NCBI GenBank assembly: GCA_947306175.1
Contig: CAMZFV010000009.1
Coordinates: 16,001 to 80,000, forward strand
Direction: 5' to 3'
Source of the DNA: an uncultured Prevotellaceae bacterium
GTDB lineage: Bacteria > Bacteroidota > Bacteroidia > Bacteroidales > Muribaculaceae
Length of the DNA: 64,000 nt
The notes beneath the pieces are model-generated. The model was not told where the DNA came from. It was given only the letters and a program-made list of their open reading frames with translations, and made no database searches. Positions 25,812-34,251 of this stretch are shown in pieces (the stretch's first letter is position 1; the number at the start of each line of letters is the position of its first letter). The position numbers and the translations under genes were made by a program.

Positions 25812-26546
25812 TCATGTCCGTTTCGCCTTGGTACTGGTACTTGTTTTCTCAGCTTTCTTTCGGGCTGCTTCCCAGTCCGCTTTGAGGTAGAGATTAGCCC
25901 TGCCACCTTTAGCTTTCTTGATGCGGACACCATGCGTCTCGGCAAAACGGCGTACTTGCGTCTTACCCAGACCATACTTCTGCATGATGTCAAAGCAGGT
26001 GTAGTATGCTTCCTGCTGTGCCTTGCCTTGTTCCTCGTTATACTTGGCAATGGCATTCTCGACATCCTTTTTTCTGAAGGCAGTCGTACCCCAGGCATGG
26101 ATGGGTGCCAACTGATAGCGGTTGCGTATCTCATATAGGCGACCGTACTTGATGCTGAACTTGCTCATTACCTCTGCCAACGTATAATGGGAGTCGTGGG
26201 TAACACCTTCAGGGGCTATGTCGCTGGCTGTTGTCATGCGGCACTTGGCAGTCTTATTTATGCTGCCCGTTTCTGGCTTGGCTGTAGTTTTACTCTTCTT
26301 TTCCCTTTTGTTATTATTAAAAGGAAGGGAAGAAGAAGGTAGCACGACATTACAACCTTGCCTTTCGGCAAAGTCTGTAAGTTCCTGTAGGCTTATGCGT
26401 GTCATCCGCTTGCCGAGGTTGACGGCTTTCAGTCTGCCAGAGGCAATAAGCAATCGCACCATCTTAGTGCTGACACTGATGGCGACGGAGGCATCCTTCA
26501 CAGACAGAAGAATGTTAGGAATTTGTGAAGTTTGTTTCTTGCCCAT
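25812..26546 (-). CDS. Multi-HTH DNA-binding protein, element right end
   Basis: 244 aa with an excisionase-type HTH in the first 65 residues ('LSVKDASVAISVSTKMVRLL', 'GRLKAVNLGKRMTRISLQEL'). Two more HTH-like segments lie in the second half ('YTLAEVMSKFSIKYGRLYEI', 'TCFDIMQKYGLGKTQVRRFA'). The middle and the C-terminus are basic linkers. It lies next to the integrase at the element end, so a role in integration/excision or its control is likely. An operator-like palindrome lies upstream at 26605-26620. Confidence 0.75.
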   Translation of the reverse strand: MGKKQTSQIPNILLSVKDASVAISVSTKMVRLLIASGRLKAVNLGKRMTRISLQELTDFAERQGCNVVLPSSSLPFNNNKREKKSKTTAKPETGSINKTAKCRMTTASDIAPEGVTHDSHYTLAEVMSKFSIKYGRLYEIRNRYQLAPIHAWGTTAFRKKDVENAIAKYNEEQGKAQQEAYYTCFDIMQKYGLGKTQVRRFAETHGVRIKKAKGGRANLYLKADWEAARKKAEKTSTSTKAKRT

Positions 26547-26604
26547 ATCGAGTAATTATTTCAAATTCTGCCGTTTTTGGATAATCCGCTCGCGCTCGGC
26601 AATT

Positions 26605-26620
26605 TGTGAACAAGTTCACA
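26605..26620. promoter_or_regulatory. Palindrome TGTGAAC-AA-GTTCACA, possible operator
   Basis: A perfect 7-bp inverted repeat about 60 bases upstream of the multi-HTH gene, with further GCAA/TTGC pairing outside it. It is well placed as a binding site for an element-encoded HTH protein or for the recombinase. Confidence 0.4.
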
Positions 26621-26897
26621 TTGCGCTCGCTTACTCGCGGATTTCGGGGGATGGTCCTCGACGGAAACCAATTAAGTGGATTTAAGGGGAAATAAGGTGA
26701 TTTAAGGGAACACCCTACGAACCCTCTGCTCATCCACCCGAGGTACAATGGCGGTACAAAATTACTCTAAAAGGGGCAAACACGCAATAGGCAAAGAATA
26801 AGGTTAGTTAAGCGGAGTTAATTGTAGGACAGTGTTTTACGCGATTTGATTTAAGGTTTGTTTAGGTCTGTTTGGACCCAATTTAGTTGGTGAAGAA

Positions 26898-26906
26898 TTC
26901 ATGTGG
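26898..26906 (+). repeat. Right attachment-site repeat TTCATGTGG
   Basis: Identical to 15516-15524. The coding match to the split gene resumes directly after it. Confidence 0.8.
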
Positions 26907-26983
26907 TATTCTATACCATAGTCCCCATCGCTCTTGGTATTATCGGCATCATCGCATATTTCATGGGCATTTATGCTTTCTGA
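26907..26983 (+). pseudogene. 3' half of the split two-TM immunity-type gene
   Basis: It reads YTIVPIALGIIGIIAYFMGI then YAF and a stop, one hydrophobic helix, with no start. Joined to 15377-15524 it is in frame (148 + 77 = 225 bases, 75 codons with stop). This is the displaced second TM helix of the gene interrupted by the mobile element. Confidence 0.85.
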
Positions 26984-27042
26984 ACAACAGCCACTCTGTT
27001 CCCATTACTATTACTATTTTGCATCAATTATAATCTATCGAT

Positions 27043-27441
27043 ATGGATATTGCCTTAGATTCAATAAAAACGATATTAAGTTGGGCATCAGTATTGGCAT
27101 TCGTTGTTTTATGTGCCGTTTTGGTTTATAAGTGGTTGCAGAGTAAACAATTACCAATATTATTGATTGTGACTAATTTGTTGGGGTTGTTGCCCATCTT
27201 TTTTGCACCTTTGGTTTTTTTCGGTTCAATATTCATTTTTGACAATCCGGGTAACTATGCCTTGGCTTTATTATTGTTCTTAGCCGTCAATTCCTATTCC
27301 GTCGTCTTGATCTTCATGATGGTCTTGAGCACCAAGGTATATCTAAAGACTCATTCTCAAATCAAGGCGATGATACCTTTGATACCTGCATTGATTGTTT
27401 ACGGCTTTATCCTTTATTTTTTTGTTGTTATTGGAACATGA
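27043..27441 (+). CDS. Small membrane protein, array gene
   Basis: 132 aa with four hydrophobic segments ('ILSWASVLAFVVLCAVLVYK', 'LPILLIVTNLLGLLPIFFAP', 'YALALLLFLAVNSYSVVLIF', 'PALIVYGFILYFFVVIGT'). Not recognised. It is the first complete gene to the right of the mobile element, so before insertion it stood directly behind the split two-TM gene. Confidence 0.65.
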   Translation: MDIALDSIKTILSWASVLAFVVLCAVLVYKWLQSKQLPILLIVTNLLGLLPIFFAPLVFFGSIFIFDNPGNYALALLLFLAVNSYSVVLIFMMVLSTKVYLKTHSQIKAMIPLIPALIVYGFILYFFVVIGT

Positions 27442-27503
27442 TATTTGCACCATTGTCTTTCGATACAAACTATTTATTGAATAAAATTAACTAGCCCAAT
27501 TCT

Positions 27504-28520
27504 ATGAAATCCATTTATCTTTCTATCATAACATTGGCACTATTGATGTTGTCATCAACGGATGCCTTGGCGCTTGTCAATGACTCCATTCGCATCGTGC
27601 CCTATTTCAACGAGAGCGACAGCAGAACCTATTTGGTCACGACTGTTATCCAGATGAAAGACCTGTACACTGAGGTCACTACGGTAGAGTATCGGTTCAC
27701 CGTAGAATTGGTTGATGAGGATCATTACGGGATATATTTCATTGCCAATAACATGAATTTTGAGATGCCCAAAGGGATTCCAGAATCCCAGACCCGAAGG
27801 GTACTCGATTTCTTCTGCAACAAGGGCTTCAGATTTTTTCTTAACCGCCATGACTTGTCGGTAGACAGTGTTTGCGGTTCAGAATTGAAGGAACCGTTAA
27901 GGGACTACTTATCCAAATTTTTTAACGAGATGCTCAGTCATGAAATGGACTCCACCGAAATCGCACAGCAGTTAGATAAAGAGCTGACCGACGAGATGAT
28001 GAACGAAACTGCAAGACAACTGATGCAGAAGATGGTATCCACTCTCACTGACCAGTATGGCCGCACATTGCCACTTGGTGATGCCCAATGGACCGAAATC
28101 GATGAAGTGGACACCATCGCTGACCCCATGGTGATAGATACCGTTGAAGTCGATATGTCAGCTGTTGAAGATTGGGAACTAAACCAAGATGAAGACACTG
28201 AAGATGAGATGTGGGAGACCGATGGTGAGGATGATGACGTTAGTGCTGATGATTGGGAAAAACATGACCATGATTACGGCCCGCTTGACTTTTCTATCCA
28301 CAGGATCCACAAAACCTCAACCAGGCAGAGTAATGATGGCTCTATTGAATACAGTGAAACCATCTCTTATGATGTCCCAGCCGAAGACGAGCAACTTGGA
28401 TGGCAAGAGCAGAAGCAGGCAAAATTTGACCCTCAAGGCTGGCCCACCGAAATCATCCATTCAAACCTCATGGGTGATTACAGCACAAAAATCCATTGGC
28501 AACTGATAACACCCAATTAA
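27504..28520 (+). CDS. Secreted/periplasmic hypothetical protein
   Basis: 338 aa. A signal peptide ends near 'MLSSTDALA'. The body is mixed alpha/beta. A very acidic stretch lies at about residues 215-260 ('DWELNQDEDTEDEMWETDGE'), and the end is beta-like with W and Q. No known domain was recognised. It is followed after four bases by the TPR-like secreted protein and then two membrane proteins, so it probably leads a four-gene operon (27504-30085). Confidence 0.7.
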   Translation: MKSIYLSIITLALLMLSSTDALALVNDSIRIVPYFNESDSRTYLVTTVIQMKDLYTEVTTVEYRFTVELVDEDHYGIYFIANNMNFEMPKGIPESQTRRVLDFFCNKGFRFFLNRHDLSVDSVCGSELKEPLRDYLSKFFNEMLSHEMDSTEIAQQLDKELTDEMMNETARQLMQKMVSTLTDQYGRTLPLGDAQWTEIDEVDTIADPMVIDTVEVDMSAVEDWELNQDEDTEDEMWETDGEDDDVSADDWEKHDHDYGPLDFSIHRIHKTSTRQSNDGSIEYSETISYDVPAEDEQLGWQEQKQAKFDPQGWPTEIIHSNLMGDYSTKIHWQLITPN

Positions 28521-28524
28521 CGCT

Positions 28525-29421
28525 ATGAAACGATTGCTTTTGTTTATCATCCTGGCAGTAAGTCTAGCGGGCAGCATCTCCGCTCAAAACAATTGGTATG
28601 AGCGATACCGCGAGTGCATCAACGACAGCAGCCTTGAATACACTAGGCAAGTCATTGAGCAATGGGAACAGGCCGAGCCTGAATCCCCCGACGTGTATGC
28701 CGCTTGGTTCAACTATTATTATAAGATGGGTTGGGATGAAGTCATGCAGATGACGCCCATTCCTCCCGAGGATGGCATACAAGCGTTGGAACTGGAAGAC
28801 AGCACGGGCGCACCAGTCTATTTGTATCAGGTACAAGTGTTTAACGATTCACTTGTTGCAATTGCCAACGAGAAGATAGACAAAGCTATCAGCCTCTATC
28901 CAGACAGGTTGGATCTGCCATTCGGTAAACTCGCTGCACTCTTCAGATTGGAGGATTACGATAATGCCATGCCTGTGCTCCATCAGGTGATAGAGCGTTC
29001 CCACCTCAACGGCAACCGTTGGACTTGGACTCTGAATACTCCAGTAGGTGAGGATGGCGAAACGATGTTCAAGTCAAGTATGCAAGACTATTTCAGCAGG
29101 CTATTTGACACTGAACTTGACGATAAGGCGATGCAACTAGTGGAATGGCTTTTGCAATACTATCCCGATGAAGTCATGTTTCGCAGCGATAAGGCATCAC
29201 TACTCGCTAAAACAGGCAACAATGATCAAGCATTGCCCCTGTTCCTCTCCATCCACAAGGACTATCCCGATGACAACATCGTGATCTCAAATATCGCCTA
29301 TATCTATAAGACCATGGGAGATAAAGAGAATGCGCTGAAGTATTATCGCCTTTTGTCCAAATGCGATGATGAAGAAATGGAAGAACTTGCCCGAGAAGCC
29401 ATCAGTGAATTAACCGAATAA
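28525..29421 (+). CDS. Secreted TPR-like protein
   Basis: 298 aa. The signal peptide ends 'AGSISA' before QNN. The rest is helical with tetratricopeptide-like spacing, clearest at the C-terminus ('DNIVISNIAYIYKTMGDKEN', then ALKYYRLLSKC). It starts four bases after the previous gene and its stop overlaps the next start (ATGA-like), so translation is coupled. TPR proteins serve as scaffolds; no partner is evident. Confidence 0.7.
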   Translation: MKRLLLFIILAVSLAGSISAQNNWYERYRECINDSSLEYTRQVIEQWEQAEPESPDVYAAWFNYYYKMGWDEVMQMTPIPPEDGIQALELEDSTGAPVYLYQVQVFNDSLVAIANEKIDKAISLYPDRLDLPFGKLAALFRLEDYDNAMPVLHQVIERSHLNGNRWTWTLNTPVGEDGETMFKSSMQDYFSRLFDTELDDKAMQLVEWLLQYYPDEVMFRSDKASLLAKTGNNDQALPLFLSIHKDYPDDNIVISNIAYIYKTMGDKENALKYYRLLSKCDDEEMEELAREAISELTE

Positions 29422-29816
29422 TGACAAAGAACCAAAAAAACATATTGCGCATTGGGCTATATTTCATGGTGTTAGGCATCCTTTGTTCTTGCTTAATTCC
29501 GATTTATTTATCCAATCCATTTGAAGATAGTGGCTTGGATCTTGCGGTGCCTTTTTTCGTGATCCTGGTTTGTGCGCCGAGGCTTTTTTATGACAAGATC
29601 TGGGCAAGCCTATTGCTCTTGACTTGTGCCATACTGACGACATTATGGCTATTATATTTCACAAGAGCGGCTGTCTTACAGACTATTGCCAATTTAGATG
29701 TCTTCGACGGATTCATTTTCAGTTTCTTGATGATTGTCACATTTATAGCGCTGTTAAGCTGTTACCTGTGCTACCGCCTCTTCAAGTTACTTTTTAAGAC
29801 AAAAGAATCAAAATGA
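29421..29816 (+). CDS. Four-TM protein, paralogue of the gene at 48544
   Basis: 131 aa with four TM helices. Its motifs are shared with 48544-48915: 'N/K-x-I-x-R-I-G-x-Y-F', 'PRL-x-Y', 'WAS-LLL' and a C-terminal 'CYLCYRLFKLLFK' against 'CCLCFKLYKLLFK'. The start overlaps the previous stop and the stop overlaps the next start. The recurrence in two distant parts of the array supports cassette duplication. Function unknown. Confidence 0.7.
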   Translation: MTKNQKNILRIGLYFMVLGILCSCLIPIYLSNPFEDSGLDLAVPFFVILVCAPRLFYDKIWASLLLLTCAILTTLWLLYFTRAAVLQTIANLDVFDGFIFSFLMIVTFIALLSCYLCYRLFKLLFKTKESK

Positions 29817-30085
29817 AGAAGTCAACAAAAAGAATAGGTTTAATCATCTTGATTGTCGTCTTGACGATAATCGAGTGCTTGTTGTGCCTTGGCATTGCCC
29901 TAGACGGGAAATATCAAGTAGAGTTTTCCGAGGATCTCGCAGCTATCGAAGCGTTTTACCGTGATGTGACAATACTCGAGGTATTCATGTTCATCAACCT
30001 AGGTGTAGCCATTGTTGCACTATGTCTGCCCTGGAGAAAGAATAACGACAAGGATAAATCACCAGATAATAAACCAAATCAATAG
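29813..30085 (+). CDS. Two-TM protein with a module shared with 42907
   Basis: 90 aa with two TM helices. The C-terminal part from 'MFINLGVAIVALCLPWRKNN' on, about 76 bases (29989-30064), is nearly identical at the DNA level to 43095-43172. There the same module is fused to a zinc-ribbon domain. The N-terminal halves differ. The gene overlaps its upstream neighbour by 4 bases. Confidence 0.7.
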   Translation: MKKSTKRIGLIILIVVLTIIECLLCLGIALDGKYQVEFSEDLAAIEAFYRDVTILEVFMFINLGVAIVALCLPWRKNNDKDKSPDNKPNQ

Positions 30086-30130
30086 ATACATAATACATCA
30101 ATTGAACCGTTCTTTTTCCTACAAAAAACT

Positions 30131-30565
30131 ATGAATATGGAAATGACAAACATAGGCTTAATTCCAAACAGTTCATATAACGATTTTGTCCTTGGTTCTA
30201 ACATATCAAATTATATGGATCGTGGACACACTAAAAAAACTTATCATGAGTCTGTTTTTACCAATGATTCATATCATTTCATAAAGGAAGATATCGATGT
30301 TTGGTGTGAACTCGATGGACAAATAAACACAATTCGTTGTTCTTCGTCCTGCATTTATAAGGGGGTAGAACTTATTGGTTTGGAATTCAGTAAGTTCATT
30401 TCACTGGTTGAGAAAGTGCCTGATGATAATGATGTTGTTTATTTGTCTCGAGAAGGTCATCGAGGGCAAAATCAACATGTTTATGACTTTGACTCTCTAG
30501 GTCTCCAAATATGGGTATGGAGAAATAGAATCAGAACCGTGATGATTTGCAAGTATGACGAGTAA
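30131..30565 (+). CDS. Soluble hypothetical protein, candidate immunity protein
   Basis: 144 aa, with no signal peptide or TM. Mixed alpha/beta: 'GLIPNSSYNDFVLGSNISNY' at the start, a Cys-containing centre ('TIRCSSSCIYKG') and a beta-rich C-terminus ending in ICKYDE. Not recognised with confidence. Its small acidic character and its place in the array fit a cytoplasmic immunity protein (inference). Confidence 0.6.
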   Translation: MNMEMTNIGLIPNSSYNDFVLGSNISNYMDRGHTKKTYHESVFTNDSYHFIKEDIDVWCELDGQINTIRCSSSCIYKGVELIGLEFSKFISLVEKVPDDNDVVYLSREGHRGQNQHVYDFDSLGLQIWVWRNRIRTVMICKYDE

Positions 30566-30639
30566 CTAAAACGATCATTATTATAGAGTGAAATACAAGA
30601 AATATTTGCCATATGCTGTTTTTGGCTACAATGATAAAT

Positions 30640-31089
30640 ATGAAAGTTAAGACATTTCTATTGAAGTTCTTATTACTGTTGATAGTATTATTTTCTAGTT
30701 GCTCTTCCTATAAAAAGATAGAAAGCAACGGACCTATCTCTATTAAATGCAAAGTAATAAGAATCATACCTCATGAACATTTTTTTGAAATAGATATTAA
30801 ACAGGGTAAGAATAAGTACAAAGTGTTGAGCAAACGTTCAGATGTGATTGGGGATAATATTATTAAAATTGATGAGACATATACCTTTCACTTGTCGCCT
30901 TTGTATTATTATAATAGACCATCTTCTATAATAGTTAATAACGAGACGGTTTTAGTAGCTCCAAATGCGGGCATATATAATAATACTTTTTACATAGATT
31001 ATTGTAACGAAACCATTGAGATTAAAGAACAAATTCAAATATATGAAGCAGACAATTTAAATGGATTATGTTTGGATGATAGTCGGTAA
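30640..31089 (+). CDS. Lipoprotein, array gene
   Basis: 149 aa from ATG 30640. The signal peptide runs 'LLKFLLLLIVLFSSCSS' with a lipobox. The in-frame upstream starts (30613, 30631) only lengthen the N-terminus. The mature part is beta-rich ('ISIKCKVIRIIPHEHFFEID'), like a small OB- or barrel-type domain. Function unknown. Confidence 0.6.
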   Translation: MKVKTFLLKFLLLLIVLFSSCSSYKKIESNGPISIKCKVIRIIPHEHFFEIDIKQGKNKYKVLSKRSDVIGDNIIKIDETYTFHLSPLYYYNRPSSIIVNNETVLVAPNAGIYNNTFYIDYCNETIEIKEQIQIYEADNLNGLCLDDSR

Positions 31090-31152
31090 TTGAAGCGTGT
31101 CTCTGTTTTTTTGCTCAAAACCGTGTCTTTTAGTATACCACCCAATAGCACA

Positions 31153-31656
31153 CTATGAGACTTTGGATGCTCTCCTTTTGGAGAAACGAACGATTATGTA
31201 GATAATGGTGAGTACAATAAAGACATAATACTTGAAATACACAACGTCAGCCCACCATCTAAGACCGTAAGCATTAGTTGAAATGATGTTTCCTGCATCA
31301 TCGGTAATATTCTCGTAGTGGTATTTGAAATCCGTAGGTATTGCATCAATGATGAGGTCTGTAATACCATGTAGTATGATAAACAATATGCACTCTACAA
31401 TGCCTGATTTGACTTTCGTTAAAACATTGACGTTGATTTTTGTCAAGTACAAAAACACAACAAACAATGTGTTGAATAGGCTGATATAAAAACCTATCAT
31501 AAAACCGATAGCCAACGCAAATCCCGGGTCATCATCAGAGTGACCAATAGGAACGAATGCTAGGACGCAAAGAACGAGAGCGTACACGAATATGAATATA
31601 AAGTATATCCTTACCGTGTATAATACAAATCTCTTTATATCGATTCTTGTTCTCAT
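31153..31656 (-). CDS. Membrane protein on the minus side of promoter unit 2
   Basis: 167 aa with four TM helices. The open frame reaches 31830, but the promoter box of unit 2 (31682-31690) lies inside that extension, so translation must start at ATG 31656, giving a ~19-base leader. The central part 'N-x-LF...FLYLTKI', 'VK-x-x-x-x-EC-x-LF' resembles the minus-side protein at 55817-56299 beside unit 3, suggesting distant paralogy. Function unknown. Confidence 0.7.
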   Translation of the reverse strand: MRTRIDIKRFVLYTVRIYFIFIFVYALVLCVLAFVPIGHSDDDPGFALAIGFMIGFYISLFNTLFVVFLYLTKINVNVLTKVKSGIVECILFIILHGITDLIIDAIPTDFKYHYENITDDAGNIISTNAYGLRWWADVVYFKYYVFIVLTIIYIIVRFSKRRASKVS

Positions 31657-31681
31657 CTTGATTGTTTTGTTGTCTTCAACC

Positions 31682-31828
31682 GCAAAAATACTTGTTTTTG
31701 GCAGCAAAAACAAGAGGCATGAACCTGAATGAAGTTTTTTATTTTCAAAAGGTTGAAATCCAGTGGTTTGCAAAAGGAGAAATGAACTGCGATTATTTGC
31801 TGCTTTCAGTAATTGACTGTAACTTTGC
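31682..31828. promoter_or_regulatory. Divergent promoter unit, copy 2 (147 bp)
   Basis: Minus-strand TATTTTTGC at 31682-31690 with the perfect inverted repeat CTTGTTTTTG-GCAG-CAAAAACAAG at 31691-31714. Plus-strand TTTG, 20 bases, TAACTTTGC at 31820-31828. It serves the membrane gene at 31656 and the C39-like gene at 31875. Confidence 0.8.
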
Positions 31829-31874
31829 AAACGAGATAAATCCGTGTGTTGGAACGATCAAACAGAGTGCCGAT

Positions 31875-32519
31875 ATGAAGCAGTTCATTGTCATAGATCA
31901 ACTACGCTTGAATGAAAAAGGCGCTCTGGTGTGTAAGAAACCATCCGGACGGCTGTGCTCAAAAGTGCACTTCAAGCAGGGTGATCTAGACGGTGTTTGT
32001 GGCGCTTATTCTCTGGCGATGGTGTTCAATATCCTCGGCGTTTTTGAAGATTCATCCAGAAACTCCGATGAGCACGGCAATAGAGCAGCGGAATGGAAGA
32101 TGATTCGGTCACACAACAACCAGGACCTCTATCCCAATGGACTCAAACCTTGTGACATGATCAAAATGGTGACACAAACATATTCTAAATACGTCACCAT
32201 CGACCATACGGGAAGAAAAGCGGGAATTCCACTGAAGGTGAAGGAGTGTATCGACAAAAACGCTCCTGTAATCCTGCAGATTAGCTGCAATCAAGATGAA
32301 ACCCAGTGGATTGTAGTTGTTGGATATGTGATAGACGAAGGTAATGAAATGAGTTATCTTCTGACCCTTGATTCCAGGAAAGATCTCAGAATAGGTCATT
32401 TCTGGAATGGAATACTTAACCTAGACAGGTGTACAAGGCTTAAGTATGGATTCCACTATGTGACGGACACCGAAGAATGGGTAGGCTTAGACGATGCGAT
32501 AATCATCAAAAAGAAATGA
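31875..32519 (+). CDS. C39/papain-like fold protein, active-site His not seen
   Basis: 214 aa, with no signal peptide. 'KQGDLDGVCGAYSLAMVFNI' matches the Gln and Cys region of C39-like or papain-like cysteine peptidases. The strand that normally carries the His reads 'ETQWIVVVGYVID' with Q instead of H before W, and 'LTLDSR' occupies the place of the third residue. It may be inactive or use a different His. The frame is open upstream through the promoter unit; the start at 31875 follows the -7 box by 46 bases. A toxin-derived or toxin-mimicking role is conceivable. Confidence 0.55.
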   Translation: MKQFIVIDQLRLNEKGALVCKKPSGRLCSKVHFKQGDLDGVCGAYSLAMVFNILGVFEDSSRNSDEHGNRAAEWKMIRSHNNQDLYPNGLKPCDMIKMVTQTYSKYVTIDHTGRKAGIPLKVKECIDKNAPVILQISCNQDETQWIVVVGYVIDEGNEMSYLLTLDSRKDLRIGHFWNGILNLDRCTRLKYGFHYVTDTEEWVGLDDAIIIKKK

Positions 32520-32525
32520 TGAACT

Positions 32526-32981
32526 ATGTGTATTGAAACAATAAGATTTACGATAAGAAAAGAAAGTCAATATGATATTCTTTCTTTAAGTCAGTCCGTA
32601 TGCAATACCTTGACCATGCTTTTATCGGTTATCCCTGTAGAATCATGGCATGAACAATCTTCCTCTTATGCATCAGCGATAGAGAAAGAACTACATGTGG
32701 ATTTGTTAGTGATTAAAAGAATTATTACAGAATCATGGTGTCCTCAAATAGAACTAGGTTCGGATTTTTGTTTTTGGTCTAGAAATCAATTTGGGTGTGA
32801 CTGCTTTGAAATAGGATTTCGTATAGGCGTTTCTTTTAGCTGCAATTCTATTGAAAATAATCTCTATATTGTGTTCCCCAAATCATTTGAATTAGTTGAA
32901 CAGTCCCCAACTATAGCTATAATCAAAGATATAATATCCAGCAATTGGAAAATTGATGGTTTTAATATCTTTCATTGGTGA
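32526..32981 (+). CDS. Soluble hypothetical protein, possibly Imm52-like
   Basis: 151 aa, with no signal peptide. It starts with a beta strand and the helix 'DILSLSQSVCNTLTMLLSVI', then a segment with W, C and F aromatic pairs, and ends 'KIDGFNIFHW'. The opening pattern faintly resembles Imm52 immunity proteins; this is a weak call. It lies six bases behind the C39-like gene and is probably co-transcribed with it. Confidence 0.5.
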   Translation: MCIETIRFTIRKESQYDILSLSQSVCNTLTMLLSVIPVESWHEQSSSYASAIEKELHVDLLVIKRIITESWCPQIELGSDFCFWSRNQFGCDCFEIGFRIGVSFSCNSIENNLYIVFPKSFELVEQSPTIAIIKDIISSNWKIDGFNIFHW

Positions 32982-33066
32982 TCCACATTGAAATAAAAGA
33001 AATGAGACTCATCCACTACCGCACAATAATACCCATTAGGGGATTGTGGGCTTGATGATTATCCTT

Positions 33067-33075
33067 TAACTTTGC
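33067..33075 (+). promoter_or_regulatory. -7 box TAACTTTGC immediately before a start codon
   Basis: The ATG of the next gene is only 6 bases after the box (33082), so the transcript would be leaderless or nearly so. Confidence 0.6.
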
Positions 33076-33081
33076 AGAAAA

Positions 33082-33417
33082 ATGATAACCCGATTAATAA
33101 CAAGTAGCCTTTTGATAGCATTTGGTATCATCATTCTAAGATATGCCATTGCTAAGAAACGATACTTTAAGCCTATCGTCAAGTACATCGTTATTGTCTA
33201 TTCAATAATAGCAATAACACTTGGTGTATTGACACTTCTTTGCCAGACGTATGAAGGCTATGGCACGATTTGTCTTGGCATTGCATGTTGCATGTTCGCT
33301 TATCAGGATATGAAGGAGCATCCAGTTTCAAAATGGACTACCGCATACCTGTCGCAATTAGGTGGATATTTTGCAGGAATTGGCTTTATACTCTATGGTA
33401 TTGGATTATTGAAGTAA
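33082..33417 (+). CDS. Four-TM protein, probably leaderless
   Basis: 111 aa with four TM segments ('SSLLIAFGIIILRYAI', 'YIVIVYSIIAITLGVLTLL', 'GTICLGIACCMFAY', 'GGYFAGIGFILYGIGLL'). Not recognised. The start codon sits where transcription is expected to begin. The stop abuts a copy of the REP-like 29-base repeat (33420-33448). Confidence 0.65.
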   Translation: MITRLITSSLLIAFGIIILRYAIAKKRYFKPIVKYIVIVYSIIAITLGVLTLLCQTYEGYGTICLGIACCMFAYQDMKEHPVSKWTTAYLSQLGGYFAGIGFILYGIGLLK

Positions 33418-33419
33418 AA

Positions 33420-33448
33420 AAGAAAATAGGGACGGTTCTTTTGATGTA
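33420..33448 (+). repeat. REP-like 29-base repeat, copy 1
   Basis: It contains AGGGACGGTTCTTTTGATG and matches 34753-34781 with one difference. A partial inverted copy occurs near 37437-37462 (ACGGTCCCTTTTTCTTTC). Confidence 0.6.
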
Positions 33449-33542
33449 CAGAACATTGGACAGAAGGTTTGATGTCATCACCTCCTGATGTCTTATCGCC
33501 GTTAAATGTTGATCAAATTTGGGAAAAATCATTTCGTAAAAA

Positions 33543-34235
33543 ATGAAAAAGAGAGGTTTAATCGCATTATTGTTTACACTAATATTTTGTCATATTAGTG
33601 CAGTCGAATCTTTAGATTATTTGGTTTTTACATTCGAGCGTATTCAGCAAACGAGTATACATAGATTAAAAACTCAAAAAGTGACAGAATACTATTATTG
33701 GATTACTCCAATGCCAAGATCAACTATGGATAGTCTTAAGTTAAATCCTTTATATGTGGATTCAGATGCAAATGGCCTATTGGATCCAAACAAAATAGAT
33801 GATATATCTTTGATGAGTAAAGTTTTCATCAAAGATGATTTAGGCTATAAGGTGAAACATGATTATCTTGACATAATTAATAAATGTAGAGAGCGCTTGC
33901 AAACAATGACTACAGAATGGGCGACAAAGCATGTATGGGTTGACACTTGGTATATAAAAGAGACGGTTAATGTCTATGCTTCGGCTGTTAATGGAGAATT
34001 TATTGCCTGTTTCAGTTACGTTAATTCTGAAGTTTTCGATAAATCTATACGGATAAGAACCTATATACCAATTGATATTGTACATGTTATTGATGATTTT
34101 TGGGAATCTAAAGAATCCAAATGGTTAAAGTCACTAAGGTTTCATCAATTTGACTTTACTCGTGGAACCTCAGTTTGGAATGTAAAAGGAGGAAGAAGGA
34201 ATACTATTATTGCTGTTCCAGAAAATGAAGAATGA
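33543..34235 (+). CDS. Secreted hypothetical protein
   Basis: 230 aa. A signal peptide (MKKRGLIALLFTLIFCHISA) precedes a soluble domain with aromatic-rich strands ('VTEYYYWITPMPRSTMDSL', 'WATKHVWVDTWYIKETVNVY') and an acidic C-terminus. The DNA is A+T-rich. It ends just before the G+C-rich Rhs fragment. Not recognised. Confidence 0.6.
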   Translation: MKKRGLIALLFTLIFCHISAVESLDYLVFTFERIQQTSIHRLKTQKVTEYYYWITPMPRSTMDSLKLNPLYVDSDANGLLDPNKIDDISLMSKVFIKDDLGYKVKHDYLDIINKCRERLQTMTTEWATKHVWVDTWYIKETVNVYASAVNGEFIACFSYVNSEVFDKSIRIRTYIPIDIVHVIDDFWESKESKWLKSLRFHQFDFTRGTSVWNVKGGRRNTIIAVPENEE

Positions 34236-34251
34236 GACTATAATCGTTATT

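Larger units (their letters stand above)
15516..26906. mobile_element. Integrative mobilisable element, about 11.4 kb
   Basis: It is bounded by the 9-bp direct repeat TTCATGTGG at 15516-15524 and 26898-26906. Removing 11,382 bp leaves one repeat copy and restores the split 74-aa gene in frame. The contents fit an IME: tyrosine integrase near the right end, three HTH/excisionase-like proteins, a MobV relaxase and an oriT. The cargo is an abiF gene and a sigma/anti-sigma/TonB-receptor operon. There are no conjugation pore genes, so transfer would need a helper element. Confidence 0.85.

Noticed and set aside
31662..31874. N-terminal extension of the C39-like protein
   Set aside because: The frame is open but runs through promoter unit 2, including both inverted-repeat arms and the -7 box. 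It would be upstream of the transcript start.
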